Shown here in pieces: positions 7,979 through 15,930 of a DNA stretch of 64,000 nucleotides. The stretch comes from JACJXF01 sp038316435 (GTDB lineage: Bacteria > Bacteroidota > Bacteroidia > Bacteroidales > GCA-2748055). Numbering within the stretch: position 1 is the stretch's first letter; the number at the start of each line of letters is the position of its first letter. A model generated the notes under the pieces. The model was not told the origin of the DNA. It did no database searches and saw only the letters and a program-made list of their open reading frames with translations. Location of the stretch: contig JBBQAQ010000009.1 of assembly GCA_038316435.1 (NCBI GenBank), positions 1-64,000 on the forward strand, read 5' to 3'. The position numbers were made by a program, and so were the translations under genes.

Positions 7979-8278
7979 ATGTGTGAAAGAAGATTTTATC
8001 TTCATACTGTTGATGGATCAAATTCAATTCTTGTAAATAAAGACGATCTTCAGGTTTATATATCAGGCAAAAAGATTTATATAAATGGAGAAGTAACAGA
8101 GCATGCAAACATAATGGTATATACCATTCAAGGTATATTAATACATTCATTTACGCCACAATCCTCTACCAGCAGACAACTTGATGCGAACGACCTTGAA
8201 AGTGGTGTTTATCTTTTGGGAATTATGGATAAACAAACGGTAAAGGCTAATAAGCTTTCTATTGAAATTGGATTTTAA
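7979..8278 (+). CDS. Orphan T9SS type A sorting-domain-like ORF
   Basis: 99 codons. After an unusual start (MCERRFYLHTVDG) the protein has the pattern of a Por/T9SS type A C-terminal domain: LQVYISGKKIYING, then NIMVYTIQGILIHSF, then LDANDLESGVYLLGI and a final K.NKLSIEI. Such domains normally sit at the end of a large secreted protein; here no passenger precedes it and an in-frame TAG lies at 7943-7945. It is either the surviving tail of a deleted cargo gene or a free-standing small protein of the downstream locus, 63 bp away. There is no signal peptide, so export is doubtful. Confidence 0.45.
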   Translation: MCERRFYLHTVDGSNSILVNKDDLQVYISGKKIYINGEVTEHANIMVYTIQGILIHSFTPQSSTSRQLDANDLESGVYLLGIMDKQTVKANKLSIEIGF

Positions 8279-8341
8279 ATGATTCATTTCCAAAATATTA
8301 TATTTCAAAATAATTATATGCTTTAGCAATAATACAATTAT

Positions 8342-8521
8342 ATGGATTCATCAGAAAAGGAAAAACTCATACCTGAACAAGAACAAATTGACAGAAGAAA
8401 AGCATTAAAAAAAGCAGGGTATTATGCTTTGTCAACCGCGACCTTAATGATTTTAATGAAAAGTCAGGCAAAAGCGCAATCATCGCCAGCACCTCCCCCA
8501 TCTGGTGGTGGCTTCGATTAA
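8342..8521 (+). CDS. Small signal-bearing peptide, candidate modified-peptide precursor
   Basis: A 59-residue ORF, too short for routine callers. A charged leader (MDSSEKEKLIPEQEQ) is followed by DRRKALKKAG, a hydrophobic core YYALSTATLMILM and an AxA-type cleavage site in KSQAKAQ. It ends in a short tail, QSSPAPPPSGGGFD. The RRK followed by a hydrophobic segment resembles a twin-arginine or Sec signal, and the predicted exported product is only about 14 residues, rich in Pro, Ser and Gly. It lies 18 bp before a gene encoding a PqqD-like domain fused to an HPr-kinase-like domain, the kind of enzyme that acts on ribosomal peptides. I infer that it is the substrate. No known precursor family is recognised. 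Confidence 0.6.
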   Translation: MDSSEKEKLIPEQEQIDRRKALKKAGYYALSTATLMILMKSQAKAQSSPAPPPSGGGFD

Positions 8522-8539
8522 TAATACTATAGGTATGTT

Positions 8540-9751
8540 TTGTCAATTAGTATTCTTGATGGTTTTAAGAGGCCATTTATAATTCCAGGAAAAATGGGAA
8601 ACAAAAAATGGGCTAAACCATGTGTTATTAAAAAAATTGGAAAAAGCTTTGCTATCTGGTTTCCACCGTCCCAATCATTTGTATTGCTTAAAAGTCCAGC
8701 TATTGAAATTTTGCGTGGTTTTGAGCAAGGAAAGAGTGAAATAAAAATTATTTCAGAACTAATTCAAAAGACTGGTTCAAATGAAATCGAAATTCAAAAT
8801 TTTTTAAAAGAAGTCCTTTCTGGTTTTGATGCTCTGATGGACTCTGAAAACCTGCCTTATACATCCCCCGAAATAGAAGAAGAAATAAATCATTTTACTT
8901 TCAGTAATTATGCAGTCAAATTTTACCGCATAAATGGCAAATCGTTCCGTATTATCTTTGGAGATGAAATTCTATTACAACATTTTGATCAACTATTTTC
9001 ACATTTGCAGATAGAATCATGCGAAGATACTGACTTTAACTTGGAGATATTTCTTCATAAAAACGTTTATTTATTTTGCCAATTTGGAAGTGTGATTGAA
9101 GCCTTTCGGCCTGAACAAATACATTACCTAAAGGGCGCTGTCCTTAAAAAAATTGCAGGATTAATATATGCCATTAATGAGGAAAACTGGATGGCAAGTT
9201 TTCATGCTTCAGCAATTTGCGATGGTAAAAATGCAATTCTCTTCTCTGCAAAACCCGGAGGAGGAAAAAGCACTATTGCTGCTCTCCTTCAGGCACGAGG
9301 ATACTTCTTGTTATCAGATGATTTTATTGCACTTGATAATCAACTGGAACACGTCTGGAATATGCCAATGGCATTAACAATAAAAAAAGGTTCCTTGAAG
9401 ATTCTTTCCTCCTATTACCCAAAGTTAAATTATAGTGTCTCACAGATTACTGCAACAGGTAAAAATGTACATTATCTTATTCCGAAAAAGCAGGAAAGTG
9501 TAACTGGATTTTCATTCCCTCTGAAGTTAATTGTGTTTATTCGTTACTCAAAGGAAATCCAATTCTTAGTTGAAAAAATTAGTCCCGAAGAAGCACTTAT
9601 AGGTTTGTTGGAAGAAACCTGGGTTAATCCCACATCAAAAAATATCAAGCAATTTCTTAATTGGTTTTCACGCCAGCAATATGTGAGAATTACTTATTCA
9701 GACAGTAATCTTGTTTTTGACGAATTGGATAAAATTTTAAAACATGACTAA
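8540..9751 (+). CDS. PqqD-like domain fused to HPr-kinase-like ATPase
   Basis: 403 codons from a TTG at 8540 (an ATG at 8594 would drop 18 residues). Residues of about 25-110 have the PqqD winged-helix pattern (FVLLKSPAIEILRGFEQG...IQNFLKEVL), the fold used as a RiPP recognition element. After a linker domain, residues of about 220-300 match HPr kinase: FHASAICDG, a P-loop in FSAKPGGGKSTIAALL and the LLSDDFIALD acidic motif. HPr-kinase homologues phosphorylate the C-terminal serine of some lasso peptide precursors. The fusion suggests that this enzyme binds the neighbouring small peptide and phosphorylates a Ser in it. It overlaps the next gene by 8 bp. The substrate is inference. Confidence 0.75.
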   Translation: MSISILDGFKRPFIIPGKMGNKKWAKPCVIKKIGKSFAIWFPPSQSFVLLKSPAIEILRGFEQGKSEIKIISELIQKTGSNEIEIQNFLKEVLSGFDALMDSENLPYTSPEIEEEINHFTFSNYAVKFYRINGKSFRIIFGDEILLQHFDQLFSHLQIESCEDTDFNLEIFLHKNVYLFCQFGSVIEAFRPEQIHYLKGAVLKKIAGLIYAINEENWMASFHASAICDGKNAILFSAKPGGGKSTIAALLQARGYFLLSDDFIALDNQLEHVWNMPMALTIKKGSLKILSSYYPKLNYSVSQITATGKNVHYLIPKKQESVTGFSFPLKLIVFIRYSKEIQFLVEKISPEEALIGLLEETWVNPTSKNIKQFLNWFSRQQYVRITYSDSNLVFDELDKILKHD

Positions 9752-10853
9752 CAAGGAGTTGCATTATTTTATTGGCAGTTGTCTTGCCATAAATAACGAA
9801 AATGGTCTGAAGGATAGACTAGAACAAATCATCCAAAGAAAACAGATTGACTGGAATAAATTTGTATGGATTTGCAGTAATAACTTAGTTTTACAAACGG
9901 TATATGTAAAGTTCAAAACTCATGGTTTGTTAGAACTTCTTCCTTCAGATCTTGTGTTTCATCTTGAAGAAATATATAAACTAAATCTGAATCAGAACAT
10001 GCAAATTCTAAATCAGATAGACGAAATAAGTCAGATTTTTGAAACGAAAAATATACAGCCAGTTTACCTAAAAGGTGCGGGAAATCTAATCGACAATCTC
10101 TATAAAAATCCTGGGGAGCGAATATTATCCGATATTGATCTGCTGGTTAGGGAAGATCAATTTACTATTGCAGTTGAGTGTTTAGAATCAATTGGATATA
10201 AGAGTAAAGTCCAAAATTATGAGGTATATTCTGAACTTATGCATTTTCCTGAAATGCATCGGGAAGATCTTCCTGTTCCAGTTGAGATACACAGACACCC
10301 TGTATCAAAACCTTGGTTGAGAAGGCTAAGTAGTGAAAATGTTTTGAGCGACAGCATAAAAATTGCGGGGAAAAAAAATCAGTACGTGCCATCCAATCTA
10401 CATAAAACAACTATAAATTTTATACACAGTCAGTTAAGTAATAAGGGTAGTATTACTAGTCTGGTTTCATTTAGGGATATGTACGACATTTTCCTTTTGT
10501 CTCAAAGGTTTGATCTCAAAACAAGACTGAATGAAATTCCCTTTAAAAGAAGAGCAAAATCGTATTTTCATCTGATTAATGTATTGTTTAATTTGACTGG
10601 TAATGAAAGGTCGAGTAGGACTTTTTCAAATCGAATTTTCATGATGCATTATAACTTGAATCTCTCTTCAAGGTTGTATTATAACACTTATCGAATTGCA
10701 AGGAGTTTTATTGAGTTATTAATAATTGACTATTTATGGAAAGTACCGGGATTTTTTTTTAGCAAGCGCATGAGAAAAACAGTTTTATTAAAGCTAAGAT
10801 CAAGGGAATGGTATAAAGGTCATTTAAAAAGTATGAAGGGCCGATTTACCTAG
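9744..10853 (+). CDS. NTP_transf_5-type nucleotidyltransferase family protein
   Basis: A 369-residue member of the 'uncharacterised nucleotidyltransferase' family (Pfam NTP_transf_5). Its core is PVYLKGAGNLIDNLY followed by RILSDIDLLV, the K-G and DxD motifs of a pol-beta-like nucleotidyltransferase (about residues 109-136). VEIHRHPVSKPW is a second conserved block. The C-terminal third is basic and helical. Its ATG lies inside the last codons of the kinase-like gene, so translation is coupled. Family members sit beside HPr-kinase-like and PqqD-like genes in peptide loci, so a role in tailoring the 59-residue peptide is likely. The reaction is unknown. Confidence 0.75.
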   Translation: MTNKELHYFIGSCLAINNENGLKDRLEQIIQRKQIDWNKFVWICSNNLVLQTVYVKFKTHGLLELLPSDLVFHLEEIYKLNLNQNMQILNQIDEISQIFETKNIQPVYLKGAGNLIDNLYKNPGERILSDIDLLVREDQFTIAVECLESIGYKSKVQNYEVYSELMHFPEMHREDLPVPVEIHRHPVSKPWLRRLSSENVLSDSIKIAGKKNQYVPSNLHKTTINFIHSQLSNKGSITSLVSFRDMYDIFLLSQRFDLKTRLNEIPFKRRAKSYFHLINVLFNLTGNERSSRTFSNRIFMMHYNLNLSSRLYYNTYRIARSFIELLIIDYLWKVPGFFFSKRMRKTVLLKLRSREWYKGHLKSMKGRFT

Positions 10854-10953
10854 GGCTTGAGATTAGCGTTTCATGATTGAACGAATTCATTTTAATGTGG
10901 GGCAAATAAATCTGATAACTTCACTTATGAGCATGATATATGAGTTTTTGCAA

Positions 10954-11580
10954 TTAGTCAAGAAAATCTGATTCAAGATTTTTTAAAATATTCGTTATCA
11001 TTTTCTCATTATGGTAATTAAGGAAGTTAATTTTCCCTTGAAACAATTCGAGGACTTGCTTGCAATGAATAAATGTGAGATCTGAGTTGAGGAAATTCGC
11101 AAATGAAGAATGCTGCCATTCGGTGACATTTTGAGTAAATTGGTGAAATAATGGATTTAAGTGTATATAGCCGATAAGGTTAAGCAAATATTGTTCATCC
11201 ATAATTCTTTTTCTTCTGGTTCTTTGGTGGAAGAGGTTTCCTTTTGTTCCGTAGACTTTATGGTATGCATAAGTATAAGAAATAAGCCAATTTTTAATTG
11301 AATTTGTGATTTGCTTTGCCGTAATTTGATCCGAAGCCTCTAAGGGATCCGATCCTTTTAAGGGATCGGATCCCTTAGTCGTCTTAATCTTAACTAGAAA
11401 ATGAAAATGGTTCGGTAATAAACAATAAGCATAAGTATCAACCAAAGGATGAACATGTTTTACATATTTTTCTATAAAATACCTATAGTTTTCTTCATTT
11501 CTGAAAAGATCAAGATTACCATTTGAGTGGTTATACAAATGATAATAATACCCTGGGACAATAGACTCTTTTGTTGACAT
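10954..11580 (-). CDS. REP-associated tyrosine transposase (RAYT, Y1/HUH type)
   Basis: A 208-residue Y1_Tnp single-strand transposase. YCLLPNHFHFLVKI carries the HUH (HFH) metal-binding motif (about residues 52-65), YLLNLIGYIHLNP contains the conserved helix, and WQHSSFANF ends the core. The nucleophilic Tyr is most likely in NLIGYIHLNP. Residues of about 69-80 (KGSDPLKGSDPL) are not part of the family core. They are encoded by a perfect palindrome at 11341-11377 that looks like a copy of the element's own REP target. A sister palindrome lies at 14242-14292. RAYTs mobilise REP elements and are usually single-copy, domesticated genes. Confidence 0.88.
   Translation of the reverse strand: MSTKESIVPGYYYHLYNHSNGNLDLFRNEENYRYFIEKYVKHVHPLVDTYAYCLLPNHFHFLVKIKTTKGSDPLKGSDPLEASDQITAKQITNSIKNWLISYTYAYHKVYGTKGNLFHQRTRRKRIMDEQYLLNLIGYIHLNPLFHQFTQNVTEWQHSSFANFLNSDLTFIHCKQVLELFQGKINFLNYHNEKMITNILKNLESDFLD
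11341..11377. repeat. REP palindrome located inside the RAYT gene
   Basis: Perfect 15-bp arms TAAGGGATCCGATCC and GGATCGGATCCCTTA around the 7-nt loop TTTTAAG. It is in frame and encodes KGSDPLKGSDPL in the transposase. The same core (GATCCGATC...GATCGGATC) recurs at 14242-14292. Confidence 0.85.
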
Positions 11581-11704
11581 AGCTAATAGGTTTTGTGAAT
11601 CAATTATTGAATTCGCACCTATTAATTAATGTCCTTAGAAAGCAAATCTCTGCTCCAAAATAATAATTTTTAAAATAATTGTTTAACTATAGTTGTAAAG
11701 GTTA

Positions 11705-13393
11705 CTAATGAATACCCCTATTTATATCTTCTTCAAGAAATTTTCCTATATCCAAATATTTACAATATAGCTTTTCATAAATTTCAGACCTGCTCTTATC
11801 TGGAAAATACTCCTTTTCAAATCCACTTCCCATCTTTACCTGGGCTTGCTCCAGATTAGAATAAATTCCAGCTACAACACTTGCTGCCATAGCTGATCCA
11901 AGTGCGCAAGTCTGTTCAGAGCGTGCTACCCGTATTGGGATATTTATTACATCACAAACGATCTGCATAACAAATGGAGACTTTTTAGCGACCCCGCCAA
12001 GTGCAATTACTCCATCTATTCGCACACCTTCTTTTTTAAATCGATCAATTATTGCTCGAGAGCCAAATGCTGTAGCCTCTACTAGAGCACGAAAAATCAT
12101 TGGCGCCTCTGTTCCGAGAGTAAGTCCTGTTATTGCACCTTTCAAATTTTGATTTGCATCTGGTGTCCTTCGACCATTCATCCAATCTATTGCTATGGGT
12201 GCAGATAAAGTAATTGGTATTTTTTCAGCTGCTTCAGAAAGATCAACAATTATTTTATTTGAAACGTGATCAATAATTTTAATCTTCTGTTCTTCTGTGA
12301 ATCCAATTATATCATTAAGGGAATTTTCGATTGGCCATAATAATAGCTTTTTATACCATGCATATATATCACCAAAAGCCGATTGACCAGCTTCCATTCC
12401 TAGCATCCCGGGCACAATCGAACCCTCAACCTGTCCACATATACCAGCAATCAGGCGGCCCTCCATTTCAGCCATAGGAGCAATAAGCATATCGCAGGTT
12501 GAAGTACCCATCACTTTACTCAGATAATAAGGTTTTACTTCGCCCCCAACAGCTCCAAGATGAGCATCGAAAGATCCTGCTCCAATTGAAACATTATTTG
12601 GAAGTCCTAGTTTTTTAGCCCATTCATCTGTCAATTCTCCAACTTTATAATCACACTCGTAGGTCTCAGTATATAATCTGGATCTAAGACCTGTGAGCAA
12701 GGGATCGAGTTTTACGAGAAACTCTTCTGATGGCAATCCACCAAAATCTTTATGCCACATAGCTTTATGACCTGCTGCGCATCTGCTTCTTAAAACATTG
12801 ACCGGATCAGTATTTCCTGTAAGGACAGCCGGAATCCAGTCGCAGTGCTCCATCCATGAATATGCAACAGCTCTTACTTTTTCATCTTTTCGCAATACAT
12901 GTAAAACTTTTGCCCAGAACCATTCTGATGAATAAATTCCACCTTCATATTTTGTATAATTAATTCCACCCCAGTTTGCAGATAATTTGTTTATTTCATC
13001 CGCCTCCGCAATTGATGTGTGATCTTTCCAAAGAATAAACATTGCCTCTGGGTTTTCTGCAAATTCAGACAACAAACTTAAAGGAACTCCTTTACTATTA
13101 ACAGAAATAGGAGTAGAACCAGTAGTATCAACAGTAATCGCAACAATATTATTTCGAACAATATCTGAAACATTTGCCAGAGCTTGCTTTATTGAACCTT
13201 CCAATCCTTCCAAATAATCTAAAGGATGCTGACGGAATTGGTTCAAAGCTGGATTACAATATTTGCCTTCCTTCCAGCGGGGATAAGAAAAAACGGCGCT
13301 ACCTTGCTCTTCGCCATTAGAAGTATTTACAATTAATGCACGAACAGAATCAGTACCATAATCAAGGCCTATTGTGTATTTATTTTGTTCCAT
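11705..13393 (-). CDS. araB: Ribulokinase
   Basis: A 562-residue FGGY-family sugar kinase that phosphorylates L-ribulose to L-ribulose 5-phosphate with ATP, the second step of L-arabinose catabolism. The N-terminal GLDYGTDSVRALIV phosphate loop, the AITVDTTGSTPI segment, the MGTSTCDMLI region and the C-terminal adenosine motif IALGGVAKKSPFVMQI are all intact. Its length matches AraB. It is the last gene of the minus-strand ara cluster, 74 bp after araD, and an isolated RAYT gene lies beyond it. Induction by arabinose through the Nudix-type AraR of the same cluster is expected. Confidence 0.96.
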   Translation of the reverse strand: MEQNKYTIGLDYGTDSVRALIVNTSNGEEQGSAVFSYPRWKEGKYCNPALNQFRQHPLDYLEGLEGSIKQALANVSDIVRNNIVAITVDTTGSTPISVNSKGVPLSLLSEFAENPEAMFILWKDHTSIAEADEINKLSANWGGINYTKYEGGIYSSEWFWAKVLHVLRKDEKVRAVAYSWMEHCDWIPAVLTGNTDPVNVLRSRCAAGHKAMWHKDFGGLPSEEFLVKLDPLLTGLRSRLYTETYECDYKVGELTDEWAKKLGLPNNVSIGAGSFDAHLGAVGGEVKPYYLSKVMGTSTCDMLIAPMAEMEGRLIAGICGQVEGSIVPGMLGMEAGQSAFGDIYAWYKKLLLWPIENSLNDIIGFTEEQKIKIIDHVSNKIIVDLSEAAEKIPITLSAPIAIDWMNGRRTPDANQNLKGAITGLTLGTEAPMIFRALVEATAFGSRAIIDRFKKEGVRIDGVIALGGVAKKSPFVMQIVCDVINIPIRVARSEQTCALGSAMAASVVAGIYSNLEQAQVKMGSGFEKEYFPDKSRSEIYEKLYCKYLDIGKFLEEDINRGIH

Positions 13394-13467
13394 AGATAAT
13401 TTTGCTAATTAATTTTTGTATTGGTTTTAGTGTAATTTTATATGAGTGATGTTCCCTCTAAACAACA

Positions 13468-14163
13468 TTATATCTCACCCTTCTGTCCATAATACGCGTC
13501 TTTACCGTGCTTCCTTTGAAAATGCTTATCAAGAAGGAACTGCTTTATTGGCTTTTCATTTCCCAATATAATTGTTCGATATGCCATTTTTGCCAGATAT
13601 TCCATTACAACTGCATTGTGAACTGCTTTACCAGCTGAATTCCCCCATGAGAATGGTCCATGACCATTAACAAGTATTCCTGGTATAAAATCGGGGTTCT
13701 TATCTTGGAAGGACGAAACAATTAACTTCCCTGTTTCCAGCTCATAATCTGACGTGACCTCCTCCTCGGTAAGCATTCTGGTACAAGGTATCTCTCCATA
13801 AAAATAGTCAGCATGAGTTGTGCCAAAAGCTGGAATTGCTCTACCAGCTTGAGCCCAGGATGTTGCCCATTCAGAATGAGTGTGTGCAATTCCCCCGACA
13901 TTTTTGAAGTTACGATATATTTCTAAATGACTTGAAGTATCACTTGACGGTTTATACTTTCCTTCAACAACATTTCCTTGCAAATCAACAACTACCATGT
14001 CATCAGGTGACATCTCATTATAAGAAACGCCTGATGGTTTGATAACAACTAGTCCTTCACTGCGATCAATTCCACTAACATTTCCCCACGTAAAAATCAC
14101 TAGATTAAAATGTACTAATTCCTGATTTGCAAGAAAAACAGAGTGTTTAAGATCTTGAAGCAT
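13468..14163 (-). CDS. araD: L-ribulose-5-phosphate 4-epimerase
   Basis: A 231-residue class II aldolase-fold epimerase converting L-ribulose 5-phosphate to D-xylulose 5-phosphate, which feeds the pentose phosphate pathway. The zinc ligands are visible in GIAHTHSEWATSWAQ (HTH) and VNGHGPFSWG; FTWGNVSGIDRSEGLVVIKPSG is the phosphate-binding N-terminus. Its length equals the family norm. It lies between araA and araB on the minus strand. The 186-bp gap to araA contains the second REP palindrome, which may act as an mRNA stabiliser or attenuator between the two genes. Confidence 0.96.
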   Translation of the reverse strand: MLQDLKHSVFLANQELVHFNLVIFTWGNVSGIDRSEGLVVIKPSGVSYNEMSPDDMVVVDLQGNVVEGKYKPSSDTSSHLEIYRNFKNVGGIAHTHSEWATSWAQAGRAIPAFGTTHADYFYGEIPCTRMLTEEEVTSDYELETGKLIVSSFQDKNPDFIPGILVNGHGPFSWGNSAGKAVHNAVVMEYLAKMAYRTIILGNEKPIKQFLLDKHFQRKHGKDAYYGQKGEI

Positions 14164-14241
14164 GGTAACTTATTTTATAAATATTGATTACAAACTCAAT
14201 TTCTAACCTTTATAGTTGTAAATCGCGATTCAATTTACATC

Positions 14242-14292
14242 AATTTAAATAGAGATCCGATCCTTTAAAGAGATCGGATCCCTATTTAAATT
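14242..14292. repeat. REP palindrome in the araA-araD intergenic region
   Basis: 21-bp arms with one mismatch around the 9-nt loop CTTTAAAGA. The arm cores GATCCGATC and GATCGGATC equal those of the palindrome inside the RAYT gene at 11341-11377, while the flanks differ (AATTTAAATAG here). It would form a strong hairpin in the araA-araD mRNA. Confidence 0.85.
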
Positions 14293-14349
14293 TGAAAATT
14301 CTAAATATTATTCAACACTCTATAATTTACGCTGTTGATTCTGCCAAAA

Positions 14350-15849
14350 CTATCTTCTTAATTGATAATACAAATCATTCCACATAATCTCCTTTTTAAA
14401 ATCTCTGATTTTTGTATCATTATCAATTAATAAAAACTCCATTCCTGCCATTTCTGCAAAGTTCTCCATTTCTTCTACTCCAATGGCCATGCTGAAACCA
14501 GTATGATGTGCTCCACCAGCATGAATCCAGGCCTCAGCAGAAACTTTCAAATTGGGCTCTGGAATCCATACAACTCTCGCTACTGGCAACTTGGGCAACG
14601 CTTTACCCGGATTTACTACCTTACATGGATTGGCCAGCATACGAAATCTGTCTCCCATATCCATTATCGAAACGTTAATACCCTGACCCTCTGGCACATT
14701 AAATACAAGACGTGCGGGATCCTCTTTACCGCCTATTCCCAGTGGATGAATTTCAAGGGAAGACTTACCTGAGCCTATAGATGGACAAACTTCTAACATG
14801 TGAGCACCCAAAACCTTCATCCCTTGCGGATCCAAATGGTAAGTATAATCCTCCATAAATGAAGTACCTCCTGATAATCCTGAACTCATTACTTTCATTG
14901 CACGAACTAGCGCTGATGTTTTCCAGTCTCCTTCTGCCCCAAATCCATAACCTTCTGCCATTAGTCTCTGAACTGCTAGTCCAGGTAACTGCTTCAAACC
15001 GTGAAGGTCTTCAAAGGTCGTAGTAAATGCTTTGAAACCTCCTTGCTCTAAAAATTTCTTAAGCCCCAGTTCAATTTTTGCAGATTCTTTCAATGAGTCG
15101 CGAAGCATGCCAGCTTTTTTTATTTCAGGGGATATTTGATAATCTAATTCGTACTGGGTTAGTAATAACTCAACCTCATTCTGTTTAACTTGATTTATTA
15201 CCTGAACTAAATCTCCTACTCCATATCCATTTACCGAATACCCAAGTTTAAGTTGAGCCTCAACTTTATCTCCTTCAGTAACAGCAACTTCACGCATATT
15301 ATCTCCAAATCGTGCTACTTTCATTCCTTGCCACTCATGCCAGCCGCACGCAGCTCGCGACCATGATGCAATTTTAGACCTTACCTCTTCTTCTTTCCAA
15401 TGACCAACAATTACTTTGCGATTTCTACGCATTCGACTCAAAATAAAACCATATTCACGATCACCATGTGCCGATTGATTCAGATTCATAAAGTCCATAT
15501 CAATAGAATCCCAGGGGATATCACGATTATACTGTGTATGTAAATGTGCAATAGGTTTAATAAGTACTTTTAGTCCGTTAATCCACATTTTTGCCGGTGA
15601 AAATGTATGCATCCAGGTGATAATCCCAACACAGTGATTGGAATTGTTTGCTTCAATACAGAGCGCCAAAATTTCTTCCGGCGTTTTGAGAATTGGTTTA
15701 AAAACTATTTTTACAGGTATTTGTGAAGAATTATTTAGTTCTTGTGCAATCTCCTGCGAATCATTTGCCACTTGTTTTAAGGTTTCCTCGCCATACAAAT
15801 GTTGTGTGCCTGTTACAAACCAGACTTCTTTATTCTTTAGATTTTCCAT
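14350..15849 (-). CDS. araA: L-arabinose isomerase
   Basis: A 499-residue enzyme converting L-arabinose to L-ribulose. Family motifs include VWFVTGTQHLYGEE at the N-terminus and NMREVAVTEGDKVEAQ. The metal-binding Glu/His set lies in TSFMEDYTYHL, MLEVCPSI, LEIHPLGIGGKEDP and GGAHHTGFS. The length is exactly that of bacterial AraA. It follows the AraR gene by 81 bp in the order symporter, AraR, AraA, AraD, AraB, so the pathway is complete from uptake to D-xylulose 5-phosphate. Confidence 0.97.
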   Translation of the reverse strand: MENLKNKEVWFVTGTQHLYGEETLKQVANDSQEIAQELNNSSQIPVKIVFKPILKTPEEILALCIEANNSNHCVGIITWMHTFSPAKMWINGLKVLIKPIAHLHTQYNRDIPWDSIDMDFMNLNQSAHGDREYGFILSRMRRNRKVIVGHWKEEEVRSKIASWSRAACGWHEWQGMKVARFGDNMREVAVTEGDKVEAQLKLGYSVNGYGVGDLVQVINQVKQNEVELLLTQYELDYQISPEIKKAGMLRDSLKESAKIELGLKKFLEQGGFKAFTTTFEDLHGLKQLPGLAVQRLMAEGYGFGAEGDWKTSALVRAMKVMSSGLSGGTSFMEDYTYHLDPQGMKVLGAHMLEVCPSIGSGKSSLEIHPLGIGGKEDPARLVFNVPEGQGINVSIMDMGDRFRMLANPCKVVNPGKALPKLPVARVVWIPEPNLKVSAEAWIHAGGAHHTGFSMAIGVEEMENFAEMAGMEFLLIDNDTKIRDFKKEIMWNDLYYQLRR

Positions 15850-15930
15850 TTAATGTAGTTTTATTTTTGATAACCTTCAAGTTAAAATTATACTGTTTCA
15901 GATATTCAATACCACCGACCCCTAATTTTT

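Noticed and set aside
8342..10853. A lasso peptide cluster
   Set aside because: No B1, B2 or asparagine-synthetase-like C gene is present, and the peptide tail lacks the Gly or Ala plus Asp/Glu ring pattern; only the HPr-kinase-like part is shared.
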